From: Rhodamnia argentea
Lineage: Eukaryota; Streptophyta; Magnoliopsida; Myrtales; Myrtaceae
Reading direction: 5' to 3'
Length of the DNA stretch: 64,000 nucleotides
NCBI RefSeq assembly: GCF_020921035.1
Contig: NC_063155.1
Span: 23,801,294-23,865,293 of the forward strand
Positions 1-12,427 of this stretch are shown here, piece by piece (position 1 is the stretch's first letter; each line of letters begins with the position of its first letter). A model generated the notes under the pieces. That model searched no databases. It was given only the letters and a program-made list of their open reading frames with translations, and was not told the DNA's origin. Both the position numbers and the translations under genes were made by a program.

Positions 1-390
1 CTTACGCACTCTGCGAATAAGCAGAGCAAAATTCAGAAAGAGCTGAGTTAGATATAGGATAGACTATTTGGTGTCATTGTGTTAAAACCGGACCACAATC
101 CAAATCCGAACAAAAAAACTTTGTGCATTTTGGATTGGATTCGAGATTCTATTTAGGTAATGGAAAAAAACCCTTTCTTTTTGCCTGTTCGAGTTGTATC
201 TATTTGGTTTAGTTCATAACCTAAACTGAACCACCGAAACCTACTATCCTACGGACTTACGGGTACGGCTTAACTTTGTCTCGGGCCCTAAATTGAGAAT
301 CCCTTCATGCTTCTTCTTGTCTGCTTTGTTGCAATCCTATGAAATCCTTCATGAGAATGGGAAAATTATCCAAAAAATTCTAAACATATA
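1..390. other. Intergenic, nothing recognised
   Basis: This is AT-rich sequence with no convincing reading frame, tRNA or repeat structure. It is the cut edge of the window, so a feature extending from the left cannot be excluded. Confidence 0.4.
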
Positions 391-1150
391 AGGTGCGTTT
401 GGTGGACTGGATGTAACTCCGGATAGAATAAAAATTATCCCATCTAGTGTTTGGAAGAATACTGGATTCGGATATGTTCGGATATAAGCCTGATAAAAAA
501 ATTCCACCTAGGAGGTGGGATAAAGCTGGATAAGATATCTAATATATAAGCAAATGAAAAAAAAAGAAAAAAGAGAAGACGCTTCCTCTTCTCCATTCGA
601 CATTGTCCTCTTTGCACCTCTCAATCAATCTCTCTTCTCGACGTTGGCTCACCACCACCGCCCTCAAGGAGAATTTTTTGATGATCTCCAAAGAGGGAGT
701 TCATACTCTTCTTTGCTTTCAAGGCCAAGGAGATCGCTCTCTTTCTTCTCTACTTGAAGCCAATACTCTCCCATCGATCAATTGACCGAAGCACCTCACT
801 GATAAGGAGTGAAAACTCTCCAGCCTACGAAAAAACGTAATCAACTCGTTCGGAATGCCTTAGCACATCGTTTCCTCTCTCGAGCAGAAGAAAGCTCACT
901 AACGCTTGGAACAACTAAAACAAGCGAGCTAAAAAAAGAGGCTGGATTTCTCTTTTCATGTTGATCGTCAATGCCATCGCTGCACATCCTCTTTGATTTG
1001 ATTGTATTAGGCAAGTGAGATTTTCAAAGATCTTCAAAGATTTTTATCCTATCTTGAATTGCACCAAACATGTGATAAGATTTTCCACAATTCGAAAGAT
1101 ATTTGCAGAATTTCTAATCCAATCTTATCCTAACCTATCCCAATCCAATT
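391..1150. repeat. Degenerate TIR-type element (MITE-like)
   Basis: The left edge begins GGTGCGTTTGGT, a style typical of PIF/Harbinger- or hAT-derived MITEs. The right part contains an ACCAAACATG motif followed by runs of TTATCC. Its reverse complement resembles the GGATAA-rich left part. The arms are diverged, so the ends are approximate and I could not fix a target duplication. The short frames inside have no family resemblance and are probably chance. Confidence 0.35.
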
Positions 1151-1154
1151 TAGT

Positions 1155-1625
1155 CATAAGTCTAATAAAAAAAAAATCAGTCAGAAGCCTTTAATTTTGT
1201 CAATTGAATCCTAAACATTTTTATGTTTTGTCAATTGAGTTCATGCGGTCAATTTTGATCGAAAATTATTGATGTGGACGCCAACCGTCCGACGTGGCAC
1301 AATGTACGCCGATGTAGATAATATTTAATTATATTTTAGTATTTTTTTGAATTTTTATTGATTGTTTTCTTTTATTTTTCTTTTTTTTCCTTTTTCCCTT
1401 TCTTTCATTTTTTTTTTCCTTTGTGTGGCCGATGAGGGTTGTCGGGCCCTCGCTAGCCATAGGCGAGGGTCGAGACGCCGCCACAATTGACAAGGTTGGC
1501 ATCGCCAACGGCCGAAGAGGGCTCAATGACCCTCAACCGGTGGGTGGCGAGAGCCCCGCGACCCGCGCCGATGACATGGGAAAAAAAAGGAAAAAAAAAA
1601 TAAAAAAATCAATAAAACGATCGAA
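1155..1625. repeat. Half of a TIR element with GC-rich core
   Basis: The left arm (about 1160-1310) carries 'CAATTGAATCC' and 'GTCAATTTTGATC' and closely resembles the arm of the complete element at 24138-24672. A GC-rich core at about 1428-1580 follows, in the same position as the core of that element. The matching right arm is missing or too diverged to see, so this looks like a truncated relative. Confidence 0.45.
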
Positions 1626-2496
1626 ATATTGCACATTTTTTATTCGGGTAATAGAAATAAAAAAAACAACAATCCTTCCGTCCCACTCTCTCTTTCTCTA
1701 CTTTTGCTCCCCGGTGGTTTAGTTGTTGCGGCCGTCGCTACGCTGCAAGGTCGTCGAATTTTTGCCTCACGTTCTCTTCTGCAAGATGCGAATGGTGGAG
1801 GCGTATGGGACAGTGGCATGGAGGGCTTCGAGAGTGAGGAGATGGGGAAGAGTGAAGTGTGGGAAGTGGTGGAATCTACCATTATAGGCGGATGAATCAG
1901 TTTGAGCAGGGACCGAAGAGATATTGAAATTGAATACCCAAACGAAATGGTCGCAGTTCGGTTCGAAGAAAACACCCCATCGGCTCGGTTTAGGATTGCA
2001 GAAAACATAAGCATTGTCTAATTTTATTTTTTTTTGGGTGGGATAGTGCATTGTCTCATTGAAATTATGGTTCCGTGTCTTGGCTGTAAAATTCAATAAT
2101 GCTCAATGAATATTGAGCAATATATCCAGATTTCGTTCCTCAAAATCTTGCTGCCTAATATTGCCTTATCGGAGACCAGATCGGGCCCCTATTTGGGCCG
2201 ATGAAGTTCGGACCGATTTCTCTCGAAATACTATTTGCCAATCTTGGAGCGTCTGTGCATGGTAATTGAATGATTTGAAAAACATTTATCGCTTTTGACG
2301 TTTGAAACTATTAATCAATGAAAGAAATCGTCTTTATCCATAATAATTTATGTTTAAACTTCTTTGTAGACGATGGAAATATATTTCGTTCATTCAACTT
2401 TACAAGCGATTCAAACGATCATTTTTAGAAAAAAAAAATACTTTTCGGATTAATCAATATTCGCAAAACAACTGAAGCCATTATGTCTTGCCGGAT
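1626..2496. other. Intergenic; weak TIR-like remnant near 2283-2440
   Basis: No gene is seen. Around 2283-2440 there are two inward-facing AT-rich stretches with 'ATCGCTT' and 'AAGCGATT' motifs. They resemble the ends of the small elements at 4395-4650 and 56928-57182, so a decayed MITE is possible. Confidence 0.3.
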
Positions 2497-3380
2497 TTTT
2501 TTTTTTTTTTTGGGGGACAAAAAAACGCATAACTTTCATTAAAACTTCGAACAAGCAACACCATAGAGCTCACAATCATAACAAAGCAATGAACAAAGTA
2601 GACGAGGAGGTCTGATAAGCCCATTGGGGCCGAGGGAATCCATTCGCTGGGCCTTTACCACCCAATTGGCAGACTCCAGTAAGATGGGCCCATGTTACTG
2701 TAGTCTCCACCGCTGTTTGTACAGACCATGGGCTTTCCTTTTGGCCCAGAATGAATCGCACGCTTAATAAGCTATCTGACTCTATCTCCCCGCTCAGATC
2801 AACTAACGTACTCTGCACATCGCTTCGCTTCGCTTTCTGAGATCTTGTTTTGCTTCGAGAACACCATTCCCTCACGCAGCGCTAGGGTTTCGGCGACTAA
2901 GGCTGATGGAGTGTGGAATATCTTCTCAAAATCGGATATGAGGAGCCCCGTTGTGCTCGCGAAGCAGGCCTGCTGCTGCGGCTTCTCTCGGTTCGCTACA
3001 CCAAGCCACGTCTACATTTACTTTCAAGCCTTCCTTCTCCGGTGGAATCCAACGCTTCTGTTTTGCGGTTTTCTTTACGCTTCGACCATTCCACCTTTCG
3101 TACAATTCACACATACCGTACTGTGCATGAGGGATTTGGTTCGTGATTCTAGAATACGGCGGCGTTTCTAGCCTTCAGAATATTTGCGAACAATGATTCG
3201 GGCAAGGGGCGCTTGAGGAGAGGTTCTTCGCTAGCCATCTGTCCATTCTTGAAATATTTGTGGGTGAGGTGTCCCGTTTCAGCCGAGTGTCTGACTACAC
3301 TCTGCCTGACCATTTGCACAATAATAGGAGGTGTTCGGGAGTTTTCGGGGCTCGATGGCACAACGGGCAAAGAGGATCAG
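2497..3380 (-). mobile_element. LINE (L1-type) 3' fragment with RNase H domain
   Basis: Read on the minus strand this is the degraded end of a non-LTR retrotransposon. In order it shows 'ILKARNAAVF' (about 3152-3180), then 'WIPPEKEGLKVNVDVAW' and 'AAGLLREHNG' (about 2935-3060). 'ALVAETLALREGMVFS' follows (about 2850-2915), and then 'ESDSLLSV' and 'KGPANG' (about 2640-2770). This is the order expected of the RNase H (RVT_3) domain at the end of plant L1 elements. These pieces lie in different frames with stops between them, so it is a dead copy. The run of T at 2497-2511 on the plus strand would be its poly(A) tail. The upstream reverse transcriptase is absent, consistent with a 5'-truncated insertion. 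Confidence 0.7.
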
Positions 3381-3399
3381 TAGCAATCTTTCTCCTATA

Positions 3400-4070
3400 G
3401 AGGATGCACGACAATTATTCTGTTCAAGAAATAGATTTTTAGCTAGAAATAGATTTTTTTAATTCTATTTTTTTAATAAGTTTTTGAGCAAAAAAAAAAA
3501 AATGCATTTGTTAACGACATAAAATATTTCTGATCCTAAAACAAAAGTTCGTTTTACAACAGTTATAAAAATTATTTACTATTTAAAAATAATAAATAAA
3601 AATTTATTTTTTACTTCGACGGCGGCGGTGATTGTGGCGACCGGCAAAGGTCGGCGGTGGTCGGTGATAGCCGACGATGATTGCGGCAACCGGCAGAAAG
3701 CGGCGACGGGTGGCGGCAGTAGAGCCGGCGACGTGCCACCGAGGACAGTGATTGGTGACGGCGAAGGTTGGTGGTGGGCGGTAGCAACCGACGGAGGTCG
3801 GCCGCGGTGGGTGGCAGCGGTAGGTGGTGAGGCTGGGTGCAATGGCGAGTGGTGGTCGGCGGTGGGTGACCGAGAGTAATGGTTGGCGCGGCGAAGGTTG
3901 ACAAGTGGTTGGGGGCAGCCGGCTGTGGTTGAGGCTGCCGACGGAGGTCGGCGGCGGCCAACAATGGTTGAGGCGGCTAGTGGAGGGTGGCGGTGGGCGG
4001 TGGTTGGCGGCAAGCAATGGACGATGGCGACTGGCGGTGGGCTCCATTGCATCTCTCCCCATTAGTAAGC
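3400..4070. repeat. AT-rich arm plus GC-rich low-complexity block
   Basis: About 200 bp of AT-rich DNA leads into a GC-rich block (3620-4060) made of reiterated GGCGGTGG / GGTCGGCGG words. Long frames stay open on both strands here because the composition lacks stop codons. None has a domain or family resemblance. An AT-rich arm beside a GC-rich core recurs in other repeats of this window, so I read it as a repeat, not a gene. Confidence 0.5.
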
Positions 4071-4394
4071 TCTGCCATCCCCAGGACGGACAGTGTCCCT
4101 CCCCCTGCCTGGCAAAACTGTCCTCGTGGGAAGCACACTCCTTCTACAAACTCACTATGCAGCCAGATCTTAAAAGGATCATGTCTTACCGGATCAAATG
4201 GGGAAATATTTGAAGTTAACGCTTCCCAAGGTCCTTAGGACAGAAGATGAACTTCATGAGGCCCATTAGGACTGCTAGCCCAACCTCTGCTTGAGGGCTG
4301 GAGGCGAGGAAACTCACCTTAATCCCATGCAAAAAATGATTACTTAATTCGAAGTCCACGCTCGAGACCAAATGGTGCTACCTCACTTTTATTG
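4071..4394. other. Intergenic, nothing recognised
   Basis: No reading frame with family resemblance, RNA gene or clear repeat is visible here. Confidence 0.4.
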
Positions 4395-4650
4395 GATAAC
4401 TTAGATTTTGTTTGTCTTGTGAAAACTAGATAATATAAAAAAAAATATATTTTTAAAAAATAATCGCTTATAAAATAAAATGAATGAAAAATATTTTTCA
4501 TCATTCATGAAAATGCTTAAACATAAATTGTTACGGACAATAAAAAATTTTATTATGAAATTATTAATTTAGAAGATAAAAGCAATTATTTTTTGAAAAA
4601 TATTTTTAAAAATATTATTTTTTGTGAAATAAATGAAGCTTTATTTCAAG
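4395..4650. repeat. Small AT-rich TIR element (MITE)
   Basis: The block is AT-rich and partly self-complementary. The left side has 'TTTTTAAAAAATAATCGCTTAT' style sequence, and the right side has 'AGCAATTATTTTTTGAAAAAT' followed by 'GTGAAATAAATGAAGC'. The right end matches the ends of the element at 56928-57182. Exact termini and target duplication were not resolved. Confidence 0.4.
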
Positions 4651-4989
4651 TTTAGCCCATCGTTTGGTACGTCGGTTTTGTAAATGATTTCGGCAATGCA
4701 CTTGAACATTCTTGGCGATATGAGATGGATCCACACGCCTTCCGGAAGAAGTTTGACGGTGGAGATAGAGAGAGAGAAAGTGAGGGAGAGATCAACGGTG
4801 GAGATGGCGATGAGACAAGTAAAAAAAGTCGGGGCATTAGTGGGCTCAGACCGGACTGGCCCATCAAGCAGACAAAGACCAGTCGGCAGTCGCAGGATCG
4901 ACATCACCGACGCATCCACGCCCGGCGCGTGCACCGCGAATTCCAATTTAAAACCCACGCGCGCGGTGTCGCAGCTTCATCATCAATGA

Positions 4990-6518
4990 GCGCTCGCTCG
5001 GTCCACAACCCCCACCCCCAAAATCCAAAATCGGACCTTTTCTTGATAAATCCCATATTAAAAATCGATCGGCGAGGAATAAAGTTTTAATCTTTTTTTT
5101 GCCCAATCCTTTTTCTGGAGGCTGAACATCAAGCATCGCTAAGGTAGGTGGTGCGGTATTTTGTATTCCCAGTCGCGCTGTTTTTGCGCTTTCGTTCCGT
5201 ATTGCTGCCGCCTTTGGTTGACTCGAAGTCTTTGCTCACGGAGCAGCTTTGGATTCGACGCGATCCATCACGGCCCCATCCGCTTCGCTGCCTCCCGAGG
5301 TACGCCGATCGCGTCTACTGCTGCTGCGAGTTTAATTCCGATGAAACGTGACGAATTGTTCGTTCTTCTGTAATTTTGAAGGTGGGATTTGTTTTGGGGA
5401 GGTTTGTTGAGTGCTCGTCGACTGTTCTTGTATTTGTTTTTTCGTTTTTCTCGTTAAAGGGGTTTTTCTGATTTCTCGGATGGTCTGATTTGACTTCTCA
5501 TTGTATTGGGTGTGTGTTGATTGCTGGAAGATCTGCTCGGGTGTTGCAAAGAAGCTGGGTTTGATTTGGTTCTGGAATGGTTGTTGGGCAAATCATTGGA
5601 GAAACGTGGAATTACGTGAATCTGACTCTTCGAACTTGTCTGAGGCAGAAACCGAGTCTTCACGTGTCCTCTTTGGTTAGATTTGCTAGGCTGATTGATG
5701 TAATCACATTCTTTGCTGCTTCTGATGATCTGAGTGTTGCTTATCGCGGTATTTGACCATTCTTTTCTCTAATCATTGGTTAGTGTGCATTGTCAGTGAC
5801 AAGAATGGGACTTTGTTATTTGTCCGAGGCATTTGTTCTTAGTTGTTATCCTTGGCGTGGTTGTTGAGGCATGTGGTGGTCTTGTTGGTTCTTGGTAGTC
5901 TCCATAAGCTCTGATTTGCAGGTTGTTGAGGGAATCACTGATGGGTTTCTGAAAGTGTCAATCAGCACAAATGCTAGATATGAACATTTTAATGAAAAAG
6001 TCAAACCTCTGGCCATCCTTATAGGGGTGATTGTTTGGGACACAGAAATGGATGGATTATTCTGGAACATAGTTAGCATTTGCAAGTTGATGACATGAGC
6101 AAGGCGATGTCATATCTGGTCACATACGATGGTATTCAGAGATGTTCTCGAGGAATTTGTTATTTATGCTCTTGGAGTGTGAGTCGATTGTCTGATAGGA
6201 GGATGTCTGAGAGTGTAGAAGCAGCAAGCATATATCATTGGAATGATATCCATGTTCGATGTTCAGTTGCTTCTCCTTTTGTTTAGCTTCATAGATTTTT
6301 TCTTTCTTAAAATTCTTGATAATGCCAATGGTTTACCGCTTTGCAGGCTTCACTCTTGCTGTTTTGGACCATCGTGTTCCCTATAGGTTTCTTCTCATTT
6401 ATCAGAAGAAATTTCCAATTTGATTTTCGACAATCTTGGTAGTGTGGATCTACTCCATGATTTGCCAGATTTCATTGTCCACCACCAGGAACTAGAACAT
6501 TTTTTGGGAAGCATCAAG
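4990..6518 (+). promoter_or_regulatory. Likely promoter-proximal region and 5' leader of the RING gene
   Basis: No protein-coding exon is recognised here. A good splice donor follows CTAAG at 5144, and an acceptor (CCGCTTTGCAG) lies at 6346. Together they suggest a non-coding leader exon near 5000-5143 and a leader intron. An in-frame upstream ATG at 6420 exists, but it would place 33 unrelated residues before the conserved MGxxCCC start, so it is not preferred. Confidence 0.4.
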
Positions 6519-8190
6519 ATGGGCGCTATTTGCTGCTGTCCACGCACGGATGATATTGAAGAGTATACTTATCCTAGCAATTCTATATATGGACATTGCT
6601 TATGCTTAAGATTTTTCTTCCACCAGCTATTTACCGGGGTAGGCTTACACCAAACATATCAGAAGCTTTTATACTTTATAGTTATCAGAGAATTTCAGTA
6701 TGTGTCCTCTGGCTGTTGTTAGTTTCGGTGCGGGAAAGTCCTTTTTGCTCTTACGACCTTCCCCGTGAAATTTATTTTTCTCAAAGTGACTTGCATGGGG
6801 TGGTATGTGGAACTTGACCAGATTCACATGGAGTTGGAGATAGGTCTTGCAATTCTCAATAATACGTCGCAATCCATTTTAATCCATATTTGGAATGGGG
6901 TTCTGTCATAATTAATCTACAGTTTGGAGATTTTAGTTCCCATAGTTCTAAACTTCTTTCGAGTACAATAACAGCACCTACCTTTTGTTATTTTGTCTCC
7001 CAATACAGTACAGTGCCGTGTTCCAGAGACCTCAAGGACGGTCTATGACTGCCACGGCTCCGGTCTCCACTTCTTTGGCTTCATCAGGGATCACTGGGGC
7101 ATTACCAGACAATTCTGCGACCGACATTCACCTTGCAAATCCCAGACCTGCTCCATATGAGGTTGAGCAGAGATATTCCCGCTTGCCACGTGATGGCTTG
7201 GTGTCTAGGCGAGAGAAGTCCATGACCCATTTCCAAGAAGAGTCGCAACCGCTCAGAATAAACGTGAGCAGTTCTGGTACAGAGTCGGTGGAGTTTGAGA
7301 AGAAATGGAGTAGTGCCGATCCGGAAGAAGAGACTAAAGCTGGCCAATTAGAACCTATGGAGAAGTTGTCAACAAACAAATCTGCGAAGGGATTAAATCC
7401 GACTCAACTTTCTTCAGAAGATGAAGACATCTGTCCCACATGTCTTGAAGGTAATGTAATATGGTAATCTGGATTGGGGATTTTCCATGGTGTAAACTGC
7501 TTATGAGTTATTGTGCATGCTTTCACATCATGCATTGTCGTTGGTAGTTGTGATGGAAAAACTGTTGCAGCTGTTTTTGCATAACATTTGCAATTGCTGC
7601 TGGTTTCTGCAGAATATACTCCCGAAAATCCTAAAATTACAGCACAATGTTCGCACCATTATCATCTTGGTTGTATTTATGAATGGATGGAAAGAAGCGA
7701 TAGTTGTCCTATTTGTGGCAAGGTATGCACCATTCTCATCCCAGTTATCACAAATGGCGACACCTTTTTCTTCGTCCATCCTTTATATAATAATAGGAGA
7801 AATAGGAGACAAGTTCGCATTACTCACTCCTAAGCTTTGGAAACATGTGAGTATGAAATGGATGTTCATTTGAATTGGATGAGCACGTAAAGTCTCCTGT
7901 CTCCTGTCTTTCTTTTTTCTTTTGTTTTTTAAGGTCCTACATATGTGATCAATGCATGGTTCGAAAACAGTTGCCTATTCTTGCATTTCAGTAATGAAAT
8001 TGGGTTCCTGTTTCTCCTAGGCATGTGTGGAGAGCTTAGATTTGAGTAACCCCTAGGAAAGTATCACTGTCATCGGCTTCATCTTTGCTTGTTACTTTTC
8101 GTGAGACGCTTCGTTTGCTCTATCAAGTTTATTATCTCACCACTTTACATTCTTGAATCTCAGGAAATGGAGTTTTGTGAAAGCCCTTAG
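6519..8190 (+). CDS. RING-H2 E3 ubiquitin ligase with N-terminal acylation motif
   Basis: The four coding exons are 6519-6638, 7009-7450, 7613-7722 and 8164-8190, all with GT-AG borders and compatible phases. They give 232 residues. The protein starts MGAICCC. Gly2 followed by three cysteines is the pattern of a myristoylated and palmitoylated membrane anchor. The middle (residues 41-181) is serine-rich and includes the family signature 'RDGLVSRREK'. A C3H2C3 RING begins CPTC at residue 182 and continues through CSHHYHLGC to CPIC. The tail is MEFCESP. This matches the plant RING family typified by Arabidopsis At3g02290, in length and in both ends. Expected role: E3 ligase that recruits an E2 at a membrane; the substrate is unknown. 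The start was chosen by the conserved MGxxCCC N-terminus. Confidence 0.93.
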
Positions 8191-9640
8191 CGCCATATCA
8201 TGCACATAGCCATTGGTTATAACAAAGAGAAAAATATACACAGATTATTTGGGTGTGCGTTCTGTAAATAAAGGCTCTCTTGCTCTGTACGAAATGGGCT
8301 GTGGGGAGGAAACGGTGGTCTCTGGATTGTACATTGCATCTCATTTCTGATATGATGCTCTCTCTGTCTCTCTCTTCTTTAATCATGTATCGGTCTGCCG
8401 ATTTAAACTGATGCCGAATCGAACAAAGAACTGTTATGGGATCATCCGAGGACTCGGTAATGGCGATGGCGATTTTCCATCTGACGTTGAGATTGTAAAG
8501 CATTAAGTAGGAAGTTACCTAAAGAAGCAAGAAACACAGATCGTTTGTGGCTGTTGAGCAATACCCTCTCTCTCACTCTTAAGTGCTGTTTAATATGATG
8601 TGGTTTGGTGCAATGACATTGATGTACAAACTTTGGGAGTGACTGTGAAAGGATACCAGAAAATGCAAGAGTACTGGACAGAGACTACAGAATCACAAAA
8701 CAGTGCCCAATGCAACCCTTTCGGATGGATGGCAGTTCGTCCGCCCGCATCTTTCGATCCCTCAGAAAGCGATACGTAGGCGCGTGACTGCGCGAACCGA
8801 CTATTTATACTGCGTTTCGACAAGCTCGATACGGGATAAAGTAAGGAATTTAGGGAACTGGGAATTAGGATATGGAAGATCGTATTTAATCGAGTCCGGT
8901 ATTTGGCAGGTCATTTTTCCTACACCTACGTGCCATTGCAGTCGGGGTCTGAAGTTTGTCACGCATAACGATATATTCTCATCGTTCACGGAAATATTTA
9001 GTCTCATGCTCGAGCCGTGCGGCTTAGCACAAGAGCGACCCAGTCAAGAGTATATCATAAGCTCCATTTCAATTTTTTTTATTTTAATGTTATTTTCTAG
9101 TTTATTTGAGAATCTCTGAGATCTCCGCCCACTGATCTCAGCCTAACCAGATCTTGGTTTTTTGTTTTTTTTTTTTTTTTTTTTGTGGTGGTGGTTTGGG
9201 AGGAGAACAATCCAAAAATGATTCTACCATCACCCAAAGTGAGTCGACTCGACTCGACTCGACTCAGACTCGAGTAGCTATAGCTCGCGCTGAGCTGAGG
9301 GGCAGGCCTCGTGGCGGGTGCTTTTTCTTTTGTCGTCCTCTGCTGCTCGTGCGAGAGCCCAACTTGCCACTCTTCCACTCGTTATTCTGCAGCATATCTT
9401 TTATTAAAAGCAAACAAAAACAAAAACAAAAATTCCCCACAAGACACGTCCACGACAATACCACCTGGGTCGAAGTTATGCCTGGTTCAATGTATTTTTA
9501 TTACAGGAAACGCAATTTAAAATTTCCTTTTTATGCATTGGTAGGATAATCAATCTTGAATTTGAAATCGTAATAAAAAGTACATTAAGTTTAGCTAAAT
9601 TTTTTTTTATCATATCAAATCCAGCTAATTAACAGCCCAT
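8191..9640. other. RING gene 3' region and intergenic DNA
   Basis: A candidate poly(A) signal (AATAAA) lies at about 8265-8270, just downstream of the RING stop codon. The remainder holds a poly(T) tract at about 9160-9184 and a short GACTC-type microsatellite at about 9241-9270. No gene is recognised. Confidence 0.4.
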
Positions 9641-10434
9641 ATTTTTTTTTTTTTGGGGTCGAAACAGCCCATGATTTGGGGCAGAGGTCCTTTAGCCTGC
9701 GCTTGACCTGTTTTTGAAATATCCGTCTACGTCCCCCATCTTCGACGGCTCGGGTTCTCGGCTCGGCTCTCCCTTTTATGTACACGCTCGGCACTCGGGT
9801 GCATACTCTCTCTCTCTCTCTTACTCTCAGTCTCGTTAGTGGCAGATTCATGGATTCGCTTTTCTGAAGACGCCTTATCATCTCTCGCTCCGACTGGCAT
9901 TTTGGATCCGCATCAGGTTCGGCGCTTTGATCTCTAGTTCCATCACTCGATTCGCTGTCGTGGAATCATGGGAAATGGATGGTTTTTTTTTTTATCTTTT
10001 TTCCTTTTCGATGTCGGCGTCTTTATCCTTTGAGGTGCATTCTCGTTTAGATCGCTCAGTCTCAATTTTGGGGAAGATCAAGATCCTCTTGTCTGTTGAA
10101 CTAAGTCGATTCCAGACTGATTATAGTCCTAAGATTGGGTAATCAATGACAGGGTCGACGTGCTCGCCACCTTTACTGCGCTTCAATCTGTGCCGTCTGT
10201 GTATGTTACTAGCTCTTTAAGATTTTCCAGTTGCATCTTTCTTGACCCTTTGGTGTTTTCGCTGGTGTCGCCTGATTTACTTTATTTTTCTCCGTACCGA
10301 GGAGTCACGTTCTAGATTTTGTCTAAAGGGTGCGGACTATATGGACTTGTGGGGAGGTTTTCAAGTTCTTTAGAATGCAATTGATCTGATGTTCGTCTTT
10401 GTCGTTTCGGTTAAACTGATTGAATTCGGATCAG
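9641..10434 (+). promoter_or_regulatory. Likely promoter and leader intron of CYP51
   Basis: Pyrimidine-rich CT runs at 9808-9830 resemble plant core-promoter or leader sequence. A donor (CATCAG|GTTCGG) at 9917 and an acceptor (TTCGGATCAG) ending at 10434 suggest a 5'-leader intron that ends exactly at the start codon. Transcript evidence is not available here. Confidence 0.4.
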
Positions 10435-12427
10435 ATGGACACGGACAGCAAATTCTTCAATGTGGGCGTCTTGCTTGTGGCCACTCTTATTGTGGCCAAG
10501 CTAATCTCGGCATTGCTAATTCCAAAGCCCAGAAGGCGCCTCCCTCCTGTTATTAGTTCATGGCCAGTGATTGGCGGGCTACTCCGGTTCATGAAGGGTC
10601 CGATTGTGATGCTACGGGCTGAGTACCCCAAGCTCGGGAGTGTTTTCACTCTTAATCTGTTGAACAAGAAAATAACCTTCTTTATCGGCCCCGAGGTTTC
10701 TGCACACTTCTTCAAGGCTCCCGAGTCTGATTTGAGCCAGCAAGAAGTGTACCAGTTCAACGTGCCGACCTTCGGACCTGGAGTTGTATTTGATGTCGAT
10801 TACACCATCAGGCAAGAGCAGTTTCGGTTTTTCACCGAGGCTCTGAGGATTAATAAGCTTAAGGGGTATGTCGATCAGATGGTTTTGGAAGCAGAGGTGA
10901 GCTGTTAGTTGAAAGTTGCTGATTTATTTGTTACATCCCTTGATTCATATGAGATAGGATTGCCTAAACTCATCTCACCGGTTATGCTTTAAAATTTTGA
11001 GGCATCGATCTTCAGCGCGTGTGAAAATGAATAGATCTTGAACTTGTCAGGTAACGGCTGTTAGCTCCAAGTAAATTATTTTCAGATTGACAGACTGATG
11101 AAATTTTTTTACAGTACCTCTAGAGCTATCTGGATGTAAGTAGTTAAGCCAAAGGACTGTTCATACTCTATGTCAAGGTTAGTTTGAGCTAAATGGTTTA
11201 TAGTACGGGGGAACACACCACCATAAATGTGTTAACAGCCATAGATCATCCCCGTTTACTTCCTTTAGAATAATAGCAAGAAAGTATGAAGAGGCAAGTA
11301 TTGTAACAACAAGTACATCATGCCTTTAACTGTTTGCTCCCATCGATACACATTCTTATAGGTTTGACCCTCTCGCCTTTATTATTTGAAGCTTTACGTT
11401 ACCCTCTTGCTTAGTATTTAAAACTCTGCAGGACTACTTCTCAAAATGGGGAGATAGTGGTGAGGTGGACCTAAAGCATGAGCTTGAGCATTTGACCATA
11501 TTGACAGCGAGCAGATGTCTTTTGGGTCGAGAGGTTCGTGAGAAGCTCTTTGACGATGTGTCAGAGCTATTCCATGACCTTGACAATGGAATGCTACCAA
11601 TCAGTGTCGTCTTCCCCTACCTGCCCATCCCAGCTCACCGTCGTCGTGATCAGGCTCGGAAGAAGCTCTCTCAGATTTTTGCAAGCATCATTTCTTCACG
11701 CAAATGTGCTGGCAAATCAGAAGAAGACATGTTGCAGTGCTTCATTGACTCAAAGTACAAAAATGGTCGCCCGACAACTGAGTCCGAGGTCACTGGCCTG
11801 CTTATCGCTGCTCTCTTTGCAGGGCAGCACACAAGTTCTATCACTTCTATCTGGACTGGGGCCTACCTCCTCACCAATAAGAAGTGCCTCTCTGCTGTCT
11901 TTGATGAACAGAAGCACCTGATGGAGAAGCATGGGAACAATGTTGATCACGATGTTCTGTCTGAAATGGATGTCCTGTATCGGAGCATCAAGGAAGCACT
12001 GAGACTTCACCCGCCTCTAATTATGCTGCTCCGAAGCTCGCACAGTGATTTCAGTGTCAAAACACGGGATGGCAAGGAGTATGACATCCCAAAGGGCCAC
12101 ATTGTGGCTACTTCGCCTGCTTTTGCCAATAGACTTTCGCACGTTTATCAGGATCCAGACAAGTATGATCCAGACAGATTTGCGGTGGGGAGAGAAGAAG
12201 ACAAGGCGGCCGGCGCATTCTCTTATATTTCTTTTGGAGGCGGTAGGCATGGGTGCCTCGGTGAACCATTCGCCTACTTGCAAATCAAAGCAATATGGAC
12301 TCACCTGTTGAGAAACTTCGAGCTGGAGTTGGTGTCACCTTTCCCGGAGATCGACTGGAATGCTATGGTGGTGGGTGTCAAGGGAAAAGTTATGGTGAGG
12401 TACAAGCGCCGGCAGCTCTCTGTGTAG
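10435..12427 (+). CDS. CYP51G1: Sterol 14-alpha-demethylase (obtusifoliol demethylase), CYP51G1
   Basis: Two exons, 10435-10896 and 11432-12427, encode 485 residues, the usual length for plant CYP51. The enzyme is a haem monooxygenase of the endoplasmic reticulum. It removes the 14-alpha methyl of obtusifoliol in phytosterol synthesis. A hydrophobic anchor (about residues 9-28) is followed by a proline hinge (RRRLPP). The I-helix oxygen-binding motif AGQHTS is at about 284-289 and the ExxR pair (EALR) at about 341-344. The haem loop FGGGRHGC is at 422-429, with Cys429 as the iron ligand. 'VYQFNVPTFGPGVVFDVDY' is the CYP51 substrate-recognition region. An in-frame ATG 15 bases upstream would add MNSDQ. 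I prefer 10435 because a good splice acceptor ends immediately before it. All key residues are present and the gene looks functional. Confidence 0.97.

Noticed and set aside
3579-4065. Several overlapping open frames of 80-157 codons on both strands
   Set aside because: They arise from GGCGGTGG-type low complexity with few stop codons. All frames are open at once and no domain is visible.
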